In this document: positions 1 through 11,151 of the stretch, one piece after another | How positions within the stretch are numbered: position 1 is the first letter of the stretch | How the letters are laid out: every line of letters begins with the position of its first letter | From: Paramecium tetraurelia | Taxonomy: Eukaryota > Ciliophora > Oligohymenophorea > Peniculida > Parameciidae | Assembly (NCBI RefSeq): GCF_000165425.1 | Contig: NW_001799089.1 | Location: 1 to 64,000, forward strand | Direction: 5' to 3' | Length of the DNA: 64,000 nt | Notes under the pieces: model-generated | Databases searched by the model: none | What the model was told of the DNA's origin: nothing | The model's input: the letters and a program-made list of their open reading frames with translations, nothing else | Program-made: the position numbers and the translations under genes

Positions 1-97
1 GAGGCCTATGCTTGTTTTTGTATGATTAATATTTACTATAACAAAAACTATATTATAGTGATCTCCTAAGTATAATCATTCAAACGAAATAGTATGA

Positions 98-457
98 TTA
101 TCCTTACAAGATCAGAGCTCATTTAGCCGAGCCTCCTCAACAAGAGAAGTAGTGGGTACTCAACTGATAAATGATTCGACATCTTGCCTCAAAAACCTTA
201 TTGGTGAGGCCATGAGCAGTAGCTCTGATTGCATGGCCATTAATTTTACCCTTAAGGCTACTAATTTAAAATAAACCATTTTAGTTGCTCATCCCATCCA
301 TTCTATCAAGAATAAATACTATGATATTGGAGAAGCAACCCTCTCAAACTACCCAATTTATGAAATTATCAGAAATTTATAAACTAATTCCTATCTCTTC
401 TTTATTATAATTATAAGTCAAAAATATTTTCATACATCTGCAAAATAAACTTTTTGA
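98..457 (+). CDS. possible 3' part of an unidentified gene at the left edge
   Basis: Open frame of 119 codons read with TAA/TAG as Gln, ending at TGA 455-457; the frame is closed upstream by TGA at 95-97. The central part (residues about 25-75, including an MSSSSDCMA stretch) has mixed, protein-like composition; the last 40 residues are Ile/Phe-rich. GT and AG dinucleotides upstream (for example 20-58 or 92-110) could hide an exon junction, so this may be the last exon of a gene that starts outside the window. No family recognised. It could equally be a decayed gene or chance ORF, because TGA is rare in such AT-rich DNA. Confidence 0.25.
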
Positions 458-1052
458 TGCCAGATTACATTCTAAATAATAAATTATTCTATATTATTAT
501 ATAAATAAGTATCCTAATATTTAGACTCTTAAAAGATATAAATAGATCTTTATTAAATAAAGGCTAAAATAATTTAATTTATATTTATATAAGTTCTAAG
601 GAACCTGAATTTCAAATCTCTGGAAATAAAAATATCCATACTATAATGTTATCTTATAATGTAATAAATTTGATAATGTAATAAATTTGATATATCCTTT
701 AAACTCTATAAATTTAATTACTGAAAAATTATAAATTCTATTTTAAAAAATTCTGATCTTGTCATTACTCTCACATAAAAAGACTAATTAGTAAAATAAA
801 AACTATTTCTTTTAGCTAAAAGAAACGAAAAATGTATTCCACTTAATTGTAGATTTACAAGCACTCTTCTAATTGAATTAATAATTCACCTTAATAACTA
901 CAAAAACCTTTTAAATATCTTATCTTATTAAGATTTTCCTAAAATATTTTGGAACAATATTAATCTAAAGGTTTAAAGTTAAAAGTATGAAAAAGAAGGA
1001 TATCATTATATAATTAAAGGATTCATTAATTAAATTACATAAAATATAAGCT
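458..1052. other. AT-rich spacer with a short tandem repeat
   Basis: No convincing coding frame on either strand. Contains a 17-bp perfect direct repeat at 658-674 and 675-691 (unit aatgtaataaatttgat). Otherwise simple A/T-rich sequence. Confidence 0.5.
658..691. repeat. 17-bp tandem direct repeat, two copies
   Basis: Two adjacent identical copies of aatgtaataaatttgat in non-coding DNA. Probably a local duplication; no function is evident. Confidence 0.8.
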
Positions 1053-1523
1053 TCAATTAATAGACGATCTACATAAAGGGCAAATTTCCTTTTGTTTTAT
1101 CCAATGATCAATGCATTCTTTATGATAATAATGTTCACATTACAACATTACATACTTATCAGTAATTTTCTATAAACAAATAATACATTCTAAATCAATC
1201 TCTGAACAGCTTTTCTCTTGTAACTAAATAGCTACAGTTTCGGTTGGTTAATTTTAATTCTAATTCTAGAATATAGGTCTATTTTATCTTCTAAACTTCG
1301 AAATAAAGAGTAAAACACAAAACTTGAATAAACGTAAAGATGGAAACACAAACAATTAAACCCGTCTAGCAAAGTATAAGGAAACTTCAAAAATAATTAA
1401 AGCAGAATATGAATTAAGTGGTGTTTTTAAATATCTATAAAATTCATAAGGGGCCGATAAAAAGAGAACAATCTCAAAACTAAGTAAAAATGAAGATGAA
1501 TACACTAAATTGGCTATTCTCAT
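1053..1523 (-). CDS. membrane-anchored RING-H2 finger protein (putative E3 ubiquitin ligase)
   Basis: Intronless, 156 aa. The C-terminal third is a RING-H2 finger at residues about 105-150: CIIC, then CEHYYH, C, and a closing CPLC, giving the C3H2C3 zinc ligand order; a Trp (DHWI) sits where E2-binding RING domains carry one. The N-terminal 75 residues are hydrophobic with two likely membrane helices, followed by an Asn/Gln-rich linker. Small membrane RING proteins of this layout are E3 ubiquitin ligases at endomembranes; that role is inferred from the family. The ATG at 1523 is the first in frame; no upstream in-frame ATG was seen. The finger ends two codons before TGA. Confidence 0.75.
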
Positions 1524-1893
1524 GACCAAGAAATCTTTGTGATACAGGATAATGCTATTGTTTAATTCTTTATGATTATAGGATTCGAGATTATTAAATG
1601 GTAAACTCCAAAAGTAGCCAAAATTTTATATCTATTTTTTGTGTTGGTAAATAATATGTAAGTAATAGTGAGTTAAAGCAATCCCCTTATATAATATGGT
1701 CTGCATACTTGAATAAAAACAATCAATGAACTCTTATAAAATTTGTACAACTGAATATCCTTCGGGATGAAGCAAATAGTTACAGCGTAAACGAGAACCT
1801 CAATATACTTGATGGTTAAATCAATTCTATTTTTTCGTATGATTTCCCTCAAATTTTATAGGATAATTTATTACTAATTCATTTAATTAATTA

Positions 1894-3052
1894 ATGATAA
1901 ATTAACTCAATTAATAGTTGGAAAGAGTGGATGATTTGAAGAGTGCAGATATTTGTGCAGAATTTGAATTCGAGACCAAGACTAGGGAAATTTTGGGAAA
2001 AGGGACTTATGGGTAATTATTGAGTTAATATAACATTATAGAAAGGTTTTCAAAATGAAAAGCAAATTTGATAATTAGTATTACGCTGTAAAATGCATCA
2101 AGAAACAAAATGAAAAAGAAGGAGTATGATTTCATTATAATTTAAGTTTCCAATAACTTCTTTGAGAGAAATAAAATTTTTAACTTCCCTAGATCAAGAG
2201 AATGTAATAAAAATAAAGTAGATATATACGAGAGTAAAAAAAAACAAGAATAAATTAAAAACAATAAAAACATATTGTGCTATGGATTTAATGGCAAATG
2301 ACTTTTGGAAAATATTGTTTACTAATGAATAACAAAAGTTTTATTTTTCAACAAATCAAATTCGTAGCATCCTCTATTAATGCTTTAAAGGTCTTTAATA
2401 TATTCATTCCTAAAAGATAATACATAGGGATATAAAAAGTGCAAATATTTTGGTTAATGAGGAAGGAATAGTCAAGATAGCAGATTTTGGATTAGCAAAG
2501 TTTTGCCCCAAAATAGAGGGAGTCAAGAAAACCCCCACGGTTGTCACCTTAGGTTATAGAGCACCTGAAGTCTTATTAACAAGAGGATAATACTCATTTT
2601 AATTAGATGTTTGGAGTATGGGATGCTTTGCGGTCGAATTAAATTTCAATAGACCATTATTTAAAGCCAAAGACGAGGCTTAGTAAATTTAATAGATTTT
2701 TGAAAAATGTGGCACACCCACACCTGAATCTTGGCCAGAGATTATGAAATCAGATTACTTTATAAAATTACACCCTTAAAAATATGATAGGAAGTTTATT
2801 TCCTCAATAAGAAATATGAACATGGCATTTGATGATGAACTACTCGATTTACTTGATAAGATATTTGTTTTGAATCCAAATGTTAGGTTGACTGTTGAAT
2901 AAGTGCTCTAACATCCTTTCTTCACGAATCATGATCTAGAAGAATGCTTTCATCAATTCAAAGAATACATTTTGAAAAAAAATGTCACTTAAGAGAAGGT
3001 AGTAAAGACCATTTATAAACCTATATAAGAAGAAATAAAATTTGTTATATGA
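1894..3052 (+). CDS. CDK9/CDK12-type cyclin-dependent protein kinase
   Basis: Ser/Thr kinase of the CMGC group, about 368 aa. Gly loop GKGTYG (residues 34-39), VAIK-type lysine in YAVKCIKK, then NEKEG followed by FPITSLREI, which is the C-helix signature of CDK9/CDK12 (PITALREI). Catalytic loop [13 protein letters not shown] in ADFGLAKF, T-loop [10 protein letters not shown]. The human relatives pair with cyclin T/K and phosphorylate the RNA polymerase II tail; that role is inferred. Introns 2013-2041 (29 nt) and 2124-2146 (23 nt). The start is uncertain: an in-frame 25-nt intron at 1837-1861 would allow ATG 1812 or 1767, but the added residues look poor. The TGA lies 33 bp from the convergent gene's stop. 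ALGY replaces the usual LWY after the T-loop threonine. Confidence 0.85.
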
Positions 3053-3085
3053 TCATTTTATGTGGTATTATATATCATGATTAAA

Positions 3086-4189
3086 TCAATACTTTCTACT
3101 CCAAGGTTTATCATCAGGTACTTCTGATTTTGGTGCAAATTGATTGGCTTTTGCTTATGGATTCTATTCGAAGTATTTCTTGGCTTCCTCATATATTTGA
3201 TAATCTTCTGAGTATTTCTACATATCTAGGAATACAAAAGATTTATTTACTTTCTGAAAATTGGCTTAAATCTTATTCATATTAATCCTATTGGCTTTTC
3301 AAGTTTTCTGAATCCATGAACATAGGTGGTTGTTACTTCATAAACACTCTCTATTCAATAAATTCTTCATCCTCGTATTCTAATGGGAAATTCAATTCAG
3401 CTATTTTCTACAAGGCTTCTTCTTCATTACCCCTTTATTATTTTATTAATCTTTCATCTGTGTCTATAACAACCTAATTGGATGGGATGGATGATCATAC
3501 TTATCTGAAATTCTTCGATGTCTCTTCCCCATGTACTTAGGCTAATTCTAGTAATTCTTATTTATATTCTCTCAAAATCTATAATTCTTAAGGAGTAATA
3601 TCCCTTAAATATTTAGCTGGGGATCCTGCCCACACTTCTCCTTGTTTGACTTCTGTGCCTTCTGGTACAAGAGAACCTGCTGCAACAATGCCTTAAACTA
3701 CTGCACCTTCTTTAATCGTTGATCCCATTCCAATAAATGCATCATCACCTATTGTACATCCTTGCAAATGGGAATTTGGACCAACTAAAGAGTTATTGCC
3801 AACTGTTATTGTTTTGGTTGCTTTTATGTACACATTATCCTAAATTAACGAATTCTTTCCCACTGTTATTGAATTATTATCTGCTCTTAATGTTGCCCCA
3901 TACCAAATGGATGAGCTATCAAATCAATTTCTTAACCTTACTTTTATTTTAAAATCACATTTCCAACCATTACTGAATTTGGGGCTGTGAATATGGCATC
4001 TCCAATCTATGGTTTATGTCCCTTTGCTTCCACTTATCTCAAACATTACACTAAACGATCATCGCTTGCTTCACTTCCCAACATGTCATTCCCCTGAGTT
4101 AACAAGCTCTTTCCTAATCTCCTGTAGTATGGGCCAACGGTATTAAGAACAAAAGAATCAAATAATTGGAGAATCTTAACTTTGAACAT
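3086..4189 (-). CDS. gamma-carbonic anhydrase-like (gamma-CAL) left-handed beta-helix protein
   Basis: 341 aa after splicing. Introns 3916-3941 (26 nt), 3474-3500 (27 nt) and 3226-3250 (25 nt); each restores frame. Residues about 55-225 are hexapeptide-repeat sequence of the gamma-CA family: IWYGATLRAD, IQDNVYI, GCTIGDDAFIGMGS, and the family-typical EVWAGSPAKYLRDIT. In active gamma-CAs two zinc histidines lie in a VGHxxxLHGC-type segment; here it reads VGPNSHLQGC, so both positions are Pro and Gln and zinc catalysis is unlikely. Such inactive homologues are structural parts of the mitochondrial complex I membrane arm in plants, algae and ciliates; that placement is inferred. A charged C-terminal extension of about 110 residues is carried by the last two exons. 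Confidence 0.85.
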
Positions 4190-4999
4190 AATTATTATGT
4201 AATTTTAATCAATTCTAATCAGGGAAGCGAAGAATTAAACTGTCCATTTAAAAAACAATAGAAATAAAGCATTTTTAGCTTGCCTTTTAATCCTAGTTGA
4301 ATATTGACTCAATCACTCCATAGAATTATTTTCTTTCCAAGTAATCGCATTCTTTTTAATTCATCAGTAAAATTGAATTTCCAAACATTTTATTACAAGA
4401 TTATTGGAAACCAAAATTGCTTTATCAATTTTTACATATATATTATTTAAATTGAACCTTACTAAAGATCTATATCTTCTATAAATTATGAGTGTTACTG
4501 CAAAGAATTTCTAGAAAATCTGAAGACAAAATATTTCCATTAAATATAAATATCGAATAAAATGAAGACACTTTAAATAATATCTAGACGAACTTTTTGG
4601 TCATATGATATATTTGAATAAAAATAATTAATTGATTTTAGATAGAATGTAATTTAATAGTTTAAAAATAAAATTATTTAGCTCTTTTAGTTTTGTTTGA
4701 GTTTCTGTATTTAAATAAGTAGTAATTCATCATAAACAGAAATTTATTATGCATGATAAATTTATTAATTAGAATTTTAACTTAAAGCTTTGACATAGGA
4801 AACAAATCAAATCAAAATCTTTATATTAACTAATACATAGGCTAATTTAAAGATTAAAAATTGTTTTCATTTAAGATAAAAAAAGCAAGATAGAGATATA
4901 ACTTTTACAGTGGTTCTTCAGTGTGACTATGTTCAGTCTTCTTCACCCTTGATAAGTATGTTTAATTGGAATTATTTTATAAATAAAATTAAATAATTA
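4190..4999. other. spacer between divergent genes, weak ORF only
   Basis: Upstream region shared by the gamma-CAL gene and PACRG. A 58-residue minus-strand frame (4364-4540, MEIFCLQIF...) exists but has no recognisable family and no clear introns. Nothing else supported. Confidence 0.4.
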
Positions 5000-6128
5000 A
5001 TGCTTCCAAAAATATAAGGATAAACAGTTGGAAGAAAAGAGAATTTGGCTTCTCAATAGATTGTAGAAGATCATCTAAAGAATATACTGAAAAAGCAAGA
5101 AAATTAAGTAAAACATATATTGAATTATATTCAGAATTATAAAGCATGGAAAACCCCATATGCTCCAAAGAATCCTCATTCACCATTTGGAGATTTTCCA
5201 AAAGAATATTTGCCAAAAGAAAAGGCTAATTAATAAAAAGTAATTGAACCTGTTCATGAGACTTCATAAAATGCATTAATAACAAGTAAAGAAGTTGTTG
5301 AGAATGATTAGATAAATATTAAGGAACTCATTAAGGAACAGGAGGAAGAACAAGCTCATAATTATAGAAGAAAGAAGAATATAGGCCTGCACCACCAAAA
5401 GCAGGAGCATATGATTAAAGAACAATATCAGTTTCAGATTTCAGGAGATATTATGATCGAGGGGATTTGCCTATTAAAGTTCTAATTTTGAAAATATCAA
5501 TAGGTTGATCATTAAGGAAGTGTAAATAGAATTATATGGAAAATATCTCCAGAACAATTGGATTATCATCATTATTTGCCAATCTTTTTTGATGGATTAA
5601 GAGTATTTTGATAATTTAAAAATTAGGAAAAAATGGATCCTTACAGATTCTTGGCCATATTAGGAACATATGGATTACTAGAAAATGGAGGTAATAAAAT
5701 ATTGCCAGTCATTCCATAATTGATTATTCCAATCAAAAGTAATTTAAAGTCATACAATAATAGCAAATTTGAATACTAGAGACCCAAGTATAATGGAAGT
5801 TCAATTAAAGGTATTACAAAAATTAGTGTTGAGTGGAGAAATGGTTGGGGAGGCATTAGGTAAATACTTAGAAATACATAATTAGTACCCTACTATAGAC
5901 AACTATTGCCTATTATGAATTTATATAAAAATAGAAATTCGAATTTAGGAGATTTTATTGAGTACAACCAAAGGAAACGAGTCAATGTTGGTGACTTGAT
6001 TTAAGAAACATTAGAATTATTTGAGTAAACAGGAGGAGAAGTAAGACATTTAGTTGATAAATTAATAGGATGCCTATATAAATATTAAATACATGATCCC
6101 AACTTATGAGAGTTGCATTTTAAATTGA
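5000..6128 (+). CDS. PACRG: PACRG, ciliary doublet inner-junction protein
   Basis: Parkin co-regulated gene product, 324 aa. PACRG forms, with FAP20, the inner junction between A and B tubules of ciliary doublets. The conserved domain covers residues about 150-324: [72 protein letters not shown] and the terminal YMIPTYESC. Six introns (5286-5311, 5479-5503, 5603-5626, 5739-5763, 5860-5885, 6041-6068; 24-28 nt) were each required to keep the family sequence in frame, and the sum fits. The N-terminal 130 residues are a Lys/Gln-rich extension before the conserved core. The last intron contains an in-frame TGA when unspliced. Confidence 0.95.
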
Positions 6129-7018
6129 TTTAGAATAATAATAAATATATATTAATGATTAAACAAATTATTTCAAAATAATACTCGATTTTTATTTAAA
6201 CCACACCAAACATTAAAATTTACATCATAATGTTTATAATTTATTAATAAAACCAGTTATAAATACTCTTATCAATGTGAGTTTTTGCTATCCTAAAATC
6301 ATTTAATTGATAATAATATAAATTATTGATAGCCTCAATATCAATTTAAATTAAATAATACATAGACTTTTACTGATTGTATTTGATTACAATTTTAATG
6401 TATTTTATTAAGAATTAATGTATTATAAATAATTGCAATAAGATTAGCAGATTATTTATCTTCTTCCTCTTTATTTAATATAATCTATTTATCTGGACAA
6501 TTATTTTTATTTATCTCTATTTCATATATCTAATTTATATAATACAAAGATTTAATAAATATTTTCTTAAGATTTTTAAAGTTTTTCAACCTTTTCTTCC
6601 TAAATCTGCGGCGATATCAAAGCTAGAGCACAATAATTAATCTCTTAATTTCAAATTCATTAAATATTTCAAATCCATTCTTTGAGTTTCGTAGTTTAAT
6701 TACTAATTTAAATTGAGGAGAAAATAGAGAATAAATATTAAATAAATTTCATATATAAAAAGATATAAGTAGTCTTAAAGATAATAATTTGATAAATATT
6801 TCTAAGATAGAATAGAGCAGAATGTTAAAAATCACAAATATTAAAAATAATATATAACTATAAATGAATTTAATAGTCATTCGTTGTCCGATTTAATAAT
6901 GAATAAATCATAAAATTATCATTTCTTTAATGAGTTCAATATTCAAAATTTCTTAACAAAAAAATTAGTCATTTAGTTCGTTCATATTAGATTTAGTTTA
7001 TAAAATATTAAATTTTCA
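6129..7018. other. AT-rich spacer, nothing recognised
   Basis: About 890 nt without a supportable frame on either strand; contains only A/T-rich sequence between PACRG and the next plus-strand gene. Confidence 0.5.
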
Positions 7019-7507
7019 ATGGGTACAACTTGTTCCACTGAAAAATTTAAGATTTCTCCAACTGCATCTACTTGTGAACTATTAAGTTGTGAGCATCCTC
7101 TCATCTTAGTGGCTCACTAATGCAATTAAAATATTGAGTTAATAGGAGATTTAGAGACCGCACCGATTCCAGTGTAAAATTATTGCAAGAAACTTAAAGA
7201 TTCTAGTTAGGTACTCAAACCGGCATTGGAAAGATTGGAAAATGAGGAACAAAATTTTCTTAAGATCTGGAACTTGATTGTTTCAATATTAAAGAATGTC
7301 TCATCTCTCATAAAAGCTGCCTTGTAGGACCCTTTATTTATTGAATATCTACCGATTATCTCTTATAACCTTTAAGAATAGTAAAAAGATTTAGAGATGC
7401 TAATTAACCAAAAGAGAGGATAATAATAGATCAAAAGAGCATAATCTCATATTATATAGAGTAAAGTTATAAGAATAAGCAAGAGACATTAAACTGATAA
7501 GATTTGA
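7019..7507 (+). CDS. uncharacterised 162-aa protein, possible N-myristoylation
   Basis: Intronless frame with the start MGTTCSTEK. Gly2 with a small residue at position 5 and a nearby Cys is the pattern of a myristoylated and possibly palmitoylated N-terminus, so membrane attachment is plausible but only inferred. The middle (residues 25-110) is rich in helical hydrophobics (LKNVSSLIKAAL) and the C-terminal 50 residues are Gln/Lys-rich. No family recognised. Ends 30 bp from the stop of the convergent MsrB-like gene. Confidence 0.6.
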
Positions 7508-7537
7508 ATATTTACATAATCAATATATCCTCAATAA

Positions 7538-8061
7538 TCATTTTTATGATTAATTTAGATTTGTTTAATTTTTTTTTGGTTGATAAAATCTCAAAGCACC
7601 TGAATTAATTGAATATCTTAAGAATGTTGGAGGTGGTCCGTCCTATGAAATTTATCCAATATAGGATTAACAATTCATGCATTGGAGAGCTGAATACCTC
7701 TGTATTGTAATAATATTACATATTTTGCTTTAGTTTCAATGGTTTTCACACTATTTTTGTGATGCTAGAAAAATGACGCATAACCTGTTTAAGCTTAATA
7801 TTTGTGATCGCTTTAAAACAATGTATTATTGCAATGAAAACACTCGTAAACCCCTTATTGATCATGCTTGCTTATTTGAGAAAAATGTACATTCCAAAAT
7901 TCTCCTGAAAAAGGTCTTTCCATTCCTTTCGCAACTGCTATCCAATAACGATGAGGATCCATGGACAATCTATCAAGTCTAATTTCCACTTGTTTTTTAG
8001 GTTTGATTAGGTTTCTATTTAAGGCTTCAAGAATTTTAGAGTATTAAAATTTAACTTTCAT
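7538..8061 (-). CDS. MsrB-fold protein lacking the catalytic cysteine
   Basis: 167 aa, one 20-nt intron (7700-7719) whose removal joins both halves of the domain. Methionine-R-sulfoxide reductase B landmarks in order: GMERPFSGEFWN (residues about 53-64), the first zinc pair CFHC, the second zinc pair CMNC, then DGPPPTFLRYSINSGALRF. In active MsrB the last motif is R-[FY]-[CU]-x-N with the catalytic Cys or Sec; here it is RYSIN, with Ser encoded by TCA. The usual GWPSF motif is GYASF, and no resolving Cys is present. All four zinc cysteines remain. The fold is therefore well supported, while methionine-sulfoxide reductase chemistry is not. A binding or regulatory role is possible; it could also be a recent loss of function. 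Confidence 0.8.
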
Positions 8062-8239
8062 TGTTTTTAATTTAACACATATAAAAAATCAAAATTGAAT
8101 TATCAAAACCTTCCAGTTTATGAGCATCAATTAAGAATACTAAAGTACATGAATAGCAGGAAAGGTTAATGACTTGATATATTTAGAATATATTATTTGA
8201 ATTAATATAATAAACTTGAATTTACTTATAATAAAATTA

Positions 8240-9497
8240 ATGTAAAAAAAAAAATACAAGGATTCAAAAAGTTCCAGATATTTATATCAAATTTGGTAAA
8301 CTGAGAATAAAATCCTCTGCAACGGGAAATTATTCACAGGGTATTAACAAAATTAATCGTAGATCTGAAAATCATAAATTAATAGCTAGTGTTAGTTTTA
8401 TAACAATTCCTTCAATACTATTTTATATATTTATGTCTCCTGTAAACGATATCAAAATATTAGGAATTTGCAAAAAGCGGATAGAATGGTTATACAGTAG
8501 TATTTGTGTTGATCTAAATAACTATATATGTTTTTCTATCGATTACAGTTTGCATGGATCCCGGAATCATACCAAAGATAGTAATAATTTTAGAGATAAA
8601 AGAGACCTGAATATGAAATGAATGAGGAACTACTGGAGGTGCCTTAGAAATATTCAAAAGTCGATTACAGATTTATCATGGACTCAAAAATGTTTACAAT
8701 AAAAGCTCACTAATTTAAATTAAAGTATTGTGCAACTTGTACACCATTAATATTAAATTAGGTGCTATCTATCGACCTGCTCGAGCCTCTCATTGTCCTT
8801 CTTGCGATAATTGTGTTGTTAGGTTTGATCATCATTGTCCTTGGATTGGATAATGTATTGGAAGAAGGAACTACATCTATTTTTATTTTTTCATCATGTC
8901 TGTATCCTTTAAGCTGATTTTTGTGTTTGGTGTATGTCTCTCATATATTGTTGATGAATCTAAGAAGAGATCAGCAACTATGGGAACATCAGATGCCATT
9001 TCAGAAGCCCTGGCTCATAATCCTGTAAGCATAATACTTGTTATTTATTCTTTTGGAGTAATACTCAACATTTATTATTATAGTTTTCGTGTTTTGTTGT
9101 GGGTTTGTGGCTGTTTCATACTTATTTAGTGTTCACTAATATGACAACGAATGAGTATTTAAAGAAACATTGGATAGTAGAGAGTAAGAATCCATTTAGA
9201 AGGTTCTTTATAAATTTATAATTAGGCAAAATTTTTTGAAAAACATTGTTAATGTTCTTACTTGTATAACTTAACTGAAATTTTTAGAATTAAAGTAATG
9301 TGTCTATGAGCCTAAAGAATATATGCAGGTAAATATGAATTCTTATATATATAAAGAGTCCAATAAACACATAGAACCATTTAAATGAAGTTAACGACTC
9401 TTCAAAATATAGAGAAGAAGATAAGATTTAAGTTGAATATAGAGGAAAGTAAATGCAATAATAAAAAATTCAAATCATTTCAGAAATACAATCTTGA
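8240..9497 (+). CDS. DHHC-type protein S-acyltransferase (palmitoyltransferase)
   Basis: About 363 aa polytopic membrane enzyme that transfers palmitate to cysteines of target proteins. Two N-terminal membrane helices ([28 protein letters not shown]), the DPG motif (MDPGIIPK), the cysteine-rich domain KYCATC...RPARASHC...[14 protein letters not shown] with the catalytic DHHC, two more helices, and the TTxE motif (TTNEY). Introns: 8341-8362, 8442-8463, 8581-8602, 8739-8761, 9058-9083, 9203-9225, 9329-9356 (22-28 nt); all but those giving a 3n change are proven by frame. A further 24-nt in-frame intron near 9260 is possible. The start follows an 11-A run; M-Q-K-K-K opens the protein. Confidence 0.93.
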
Positions 9498-10350
9498 TTA
9501 ATATTATTAATTCAATCATAACAATTTTATCTCTATAAATACCTCATAATTTTAAATTCTTAATCATTATTCCCTATGATATTACACTTTAGACTTGTAC
9601 AGATTTCTCTTATTTTCTATTTACTACCATTCAACAAATGAAATTAAAAATAATAAGAAACTTACTATATTTTCTATTTCAAGCAAAAATGATATCATTA
9701 TTATTGGTTATCAATAATATCATTTACTTTTCACCAAAAATAATTCAATTTTAAGAATTCTCTAGTTAATTTTAGAAATATCCAACTTATTTTTTTATTT
9801 AGTTGTCAAATCATTCTAGTTTATAAGTTTGACTATGTTTAAAAAAATAACAAAATTTTATAAGTATTTAAATTTACTTATGCTTTATTAAAAGTGACTA
9901 AATTTAAATAATAGATTATTTCTTTTTATTACAACATTATTTTGATTAGTAAGAAAGAATAGTCTACTATTAAAGGTTACTTATGTATGCACTTACCTTT
10001 TTCAACTCTTTTCTTATTATTTTAAGTTGAATTTATTTTTAGATATCAAGGCGTCATAATTAAAGTGAAATACCATTAATTTTAATATAATCTTTCTTGC
10101 CTGTTTAGAAAATATTAACATCAAGTAGATTAGATATATAGACTAAATAATGTTCTGATCCAAATTAAATTAAATGCTGTTTAAGCAGTATTTTAGGAAT
10201 CAAATGAAATATTAACTATCGAATTTCAAGGAACAGTTCTTAACTATTAATAAGAATCATAGGATTTTGATTTCTTTTTAGATTAATTTAATGAATTACT
10301 ATTCATTTTATATTTATTTATAATATAACTGCTTGACAATAAAACAGCTT
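9498..10350. other. long AT-rich spacer
   Basis: Some 850 nt with no protein-like frame and no RNA gene recognised, lying beyond the 3' ends of the convergent DHHC and calmodulin-like genes. Confidence 0.5.
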
Positions 10351-10838
10351 TCATAAAATGTATTTTGTTGTAATCAATTTTACAAAGTCTTCATATCTGA
10401 TTTCCAAATCTTTATCTGGATTTGCTTCTTTAATTAATTAATTTGCTTCTTCCTCTGTCAATCTTTCCCCCATGGATTTGACCATATGTCTTAACTCATT
10501 AGCATTTATTGTTCCTTTATTAGACTTATCCAATATTCTAAATGCATCCATTAATTCCTCTTCTGGATCCACATCTCTATGTTTTCTTGCCATCAAACTC
10601 AGAAACTCAGGAAAGTCAACCATTCCTGTAGAATCTGGATCCACATCGTTTTTCATTTCGCTTATTTCTGCCTCTGTTGGGTTTTAATTCAATGACCGAA
10701 TTAATAATCCCAAGTCATCTACCTTTGAAAATATAACTCAAGTGTATATACTTTAATTTTATTGTCACCATCTTTATCGAAGAGAGAGAAAGCTTCTTTG
10801 TAGTTGGCAATTTAATCTTCTGTTAATTATTGGTCCAT
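10351..10838 (-). CDS. calmodulin-like EF-hand protein
   Basis: 152 aa with one 29-nt intron (10723-10751). Starts [20 protein letters not shown], close to calmodulin. Four EF-hand positions: EF1 [12 protein letters not shown] and EF2 [12 protein letters not shown] keep all ligand positions; EF3 [12 protein letters not shown] is plausible; EF4 [12 protein letters not shown] lacks the invariant Gly at position 6 and starts with Asn, so it probably does not bind Ca2+ normally. The sequence is too diverged from calmodulin to be calmodulin itself, so it is a CaM-like sensor, of which Paramecium has many. Its ATG lies 16 bp from the ATG of the SRP9 gene on the other strand. Confidence 0.9.
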
Positions 10839-10854
10839 TAATTTAAATAATATA
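10839..10854. promoter_or_regulatory. 16-bp space between divergent start codons
   Basis: The calmodulin-like gene starts at 10838 (minus) and SRP9 at 10855 (plus). Both 5' leaders and any shared promoter must fit in 16 A/T-rich bases or overlap the opposite coding region. Promoter function is inferred from position only. Confidence 0.4.
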
Positions 10855-11151
10855 ATGCTAAAATCGTGGGATTCATTTATGACAGCAGCCTTGGATCTAC
10901 TTATGGAATCGCCTTAAGCTAGAGCAAAAGTTAAATACTATAAAATCAAGCAAGTAGCCTTACTCACAGTCACAGATGATAAAAAGCATTGCATCTTCAA
11001 ATCAAGAAACGTGGATGAGATTGAGCAGTTTATAAAATTGACAAGCAAACTAATGTTGAATGTTGATCCAACTGAGGTAAAAGAGGATCCTCAAGAGGCG
11101 AAAACTGATAAAAAATAAGCCAAGAAAAAAGGCAAGGGAAATAAGAAATGA
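10855..11151 (+). CDS. SRP9: signal recognition particle 9 kDa subunit-like protein
   Basis: 98 aa, intronless. Matches the SRP9 layout: SWDSFMTAALDLLMESP near the N-terminus, a basic KVKYYKIKQ segment, then LLTVTDDKKHCIFKS, equal to the family's LKVTDDxxCLxFKT strand. SRP9 pairs with SRP14 on the Alu domain of SRP RNA and causes elongation arrest during secretory protein targeting. The last 25 residues are a Lys-rich tail (KKQAKKKGKGNKK), typical of RNA-binding extensions. Length fits the family (about 86 aa plus tail). Confidence 0.8.

Noticed and set aside
4364..4540. 58-residue minus-strand frame MEIFCLQIF...
   Set aside because: No family, no introns, no neighbours' support; equally open frames overlap it.
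10472..10687. 71-aa plus-strand ORF over the calmodulin-like gene
   Set aside because: Antisense shadow of EF-hand coding sequence.
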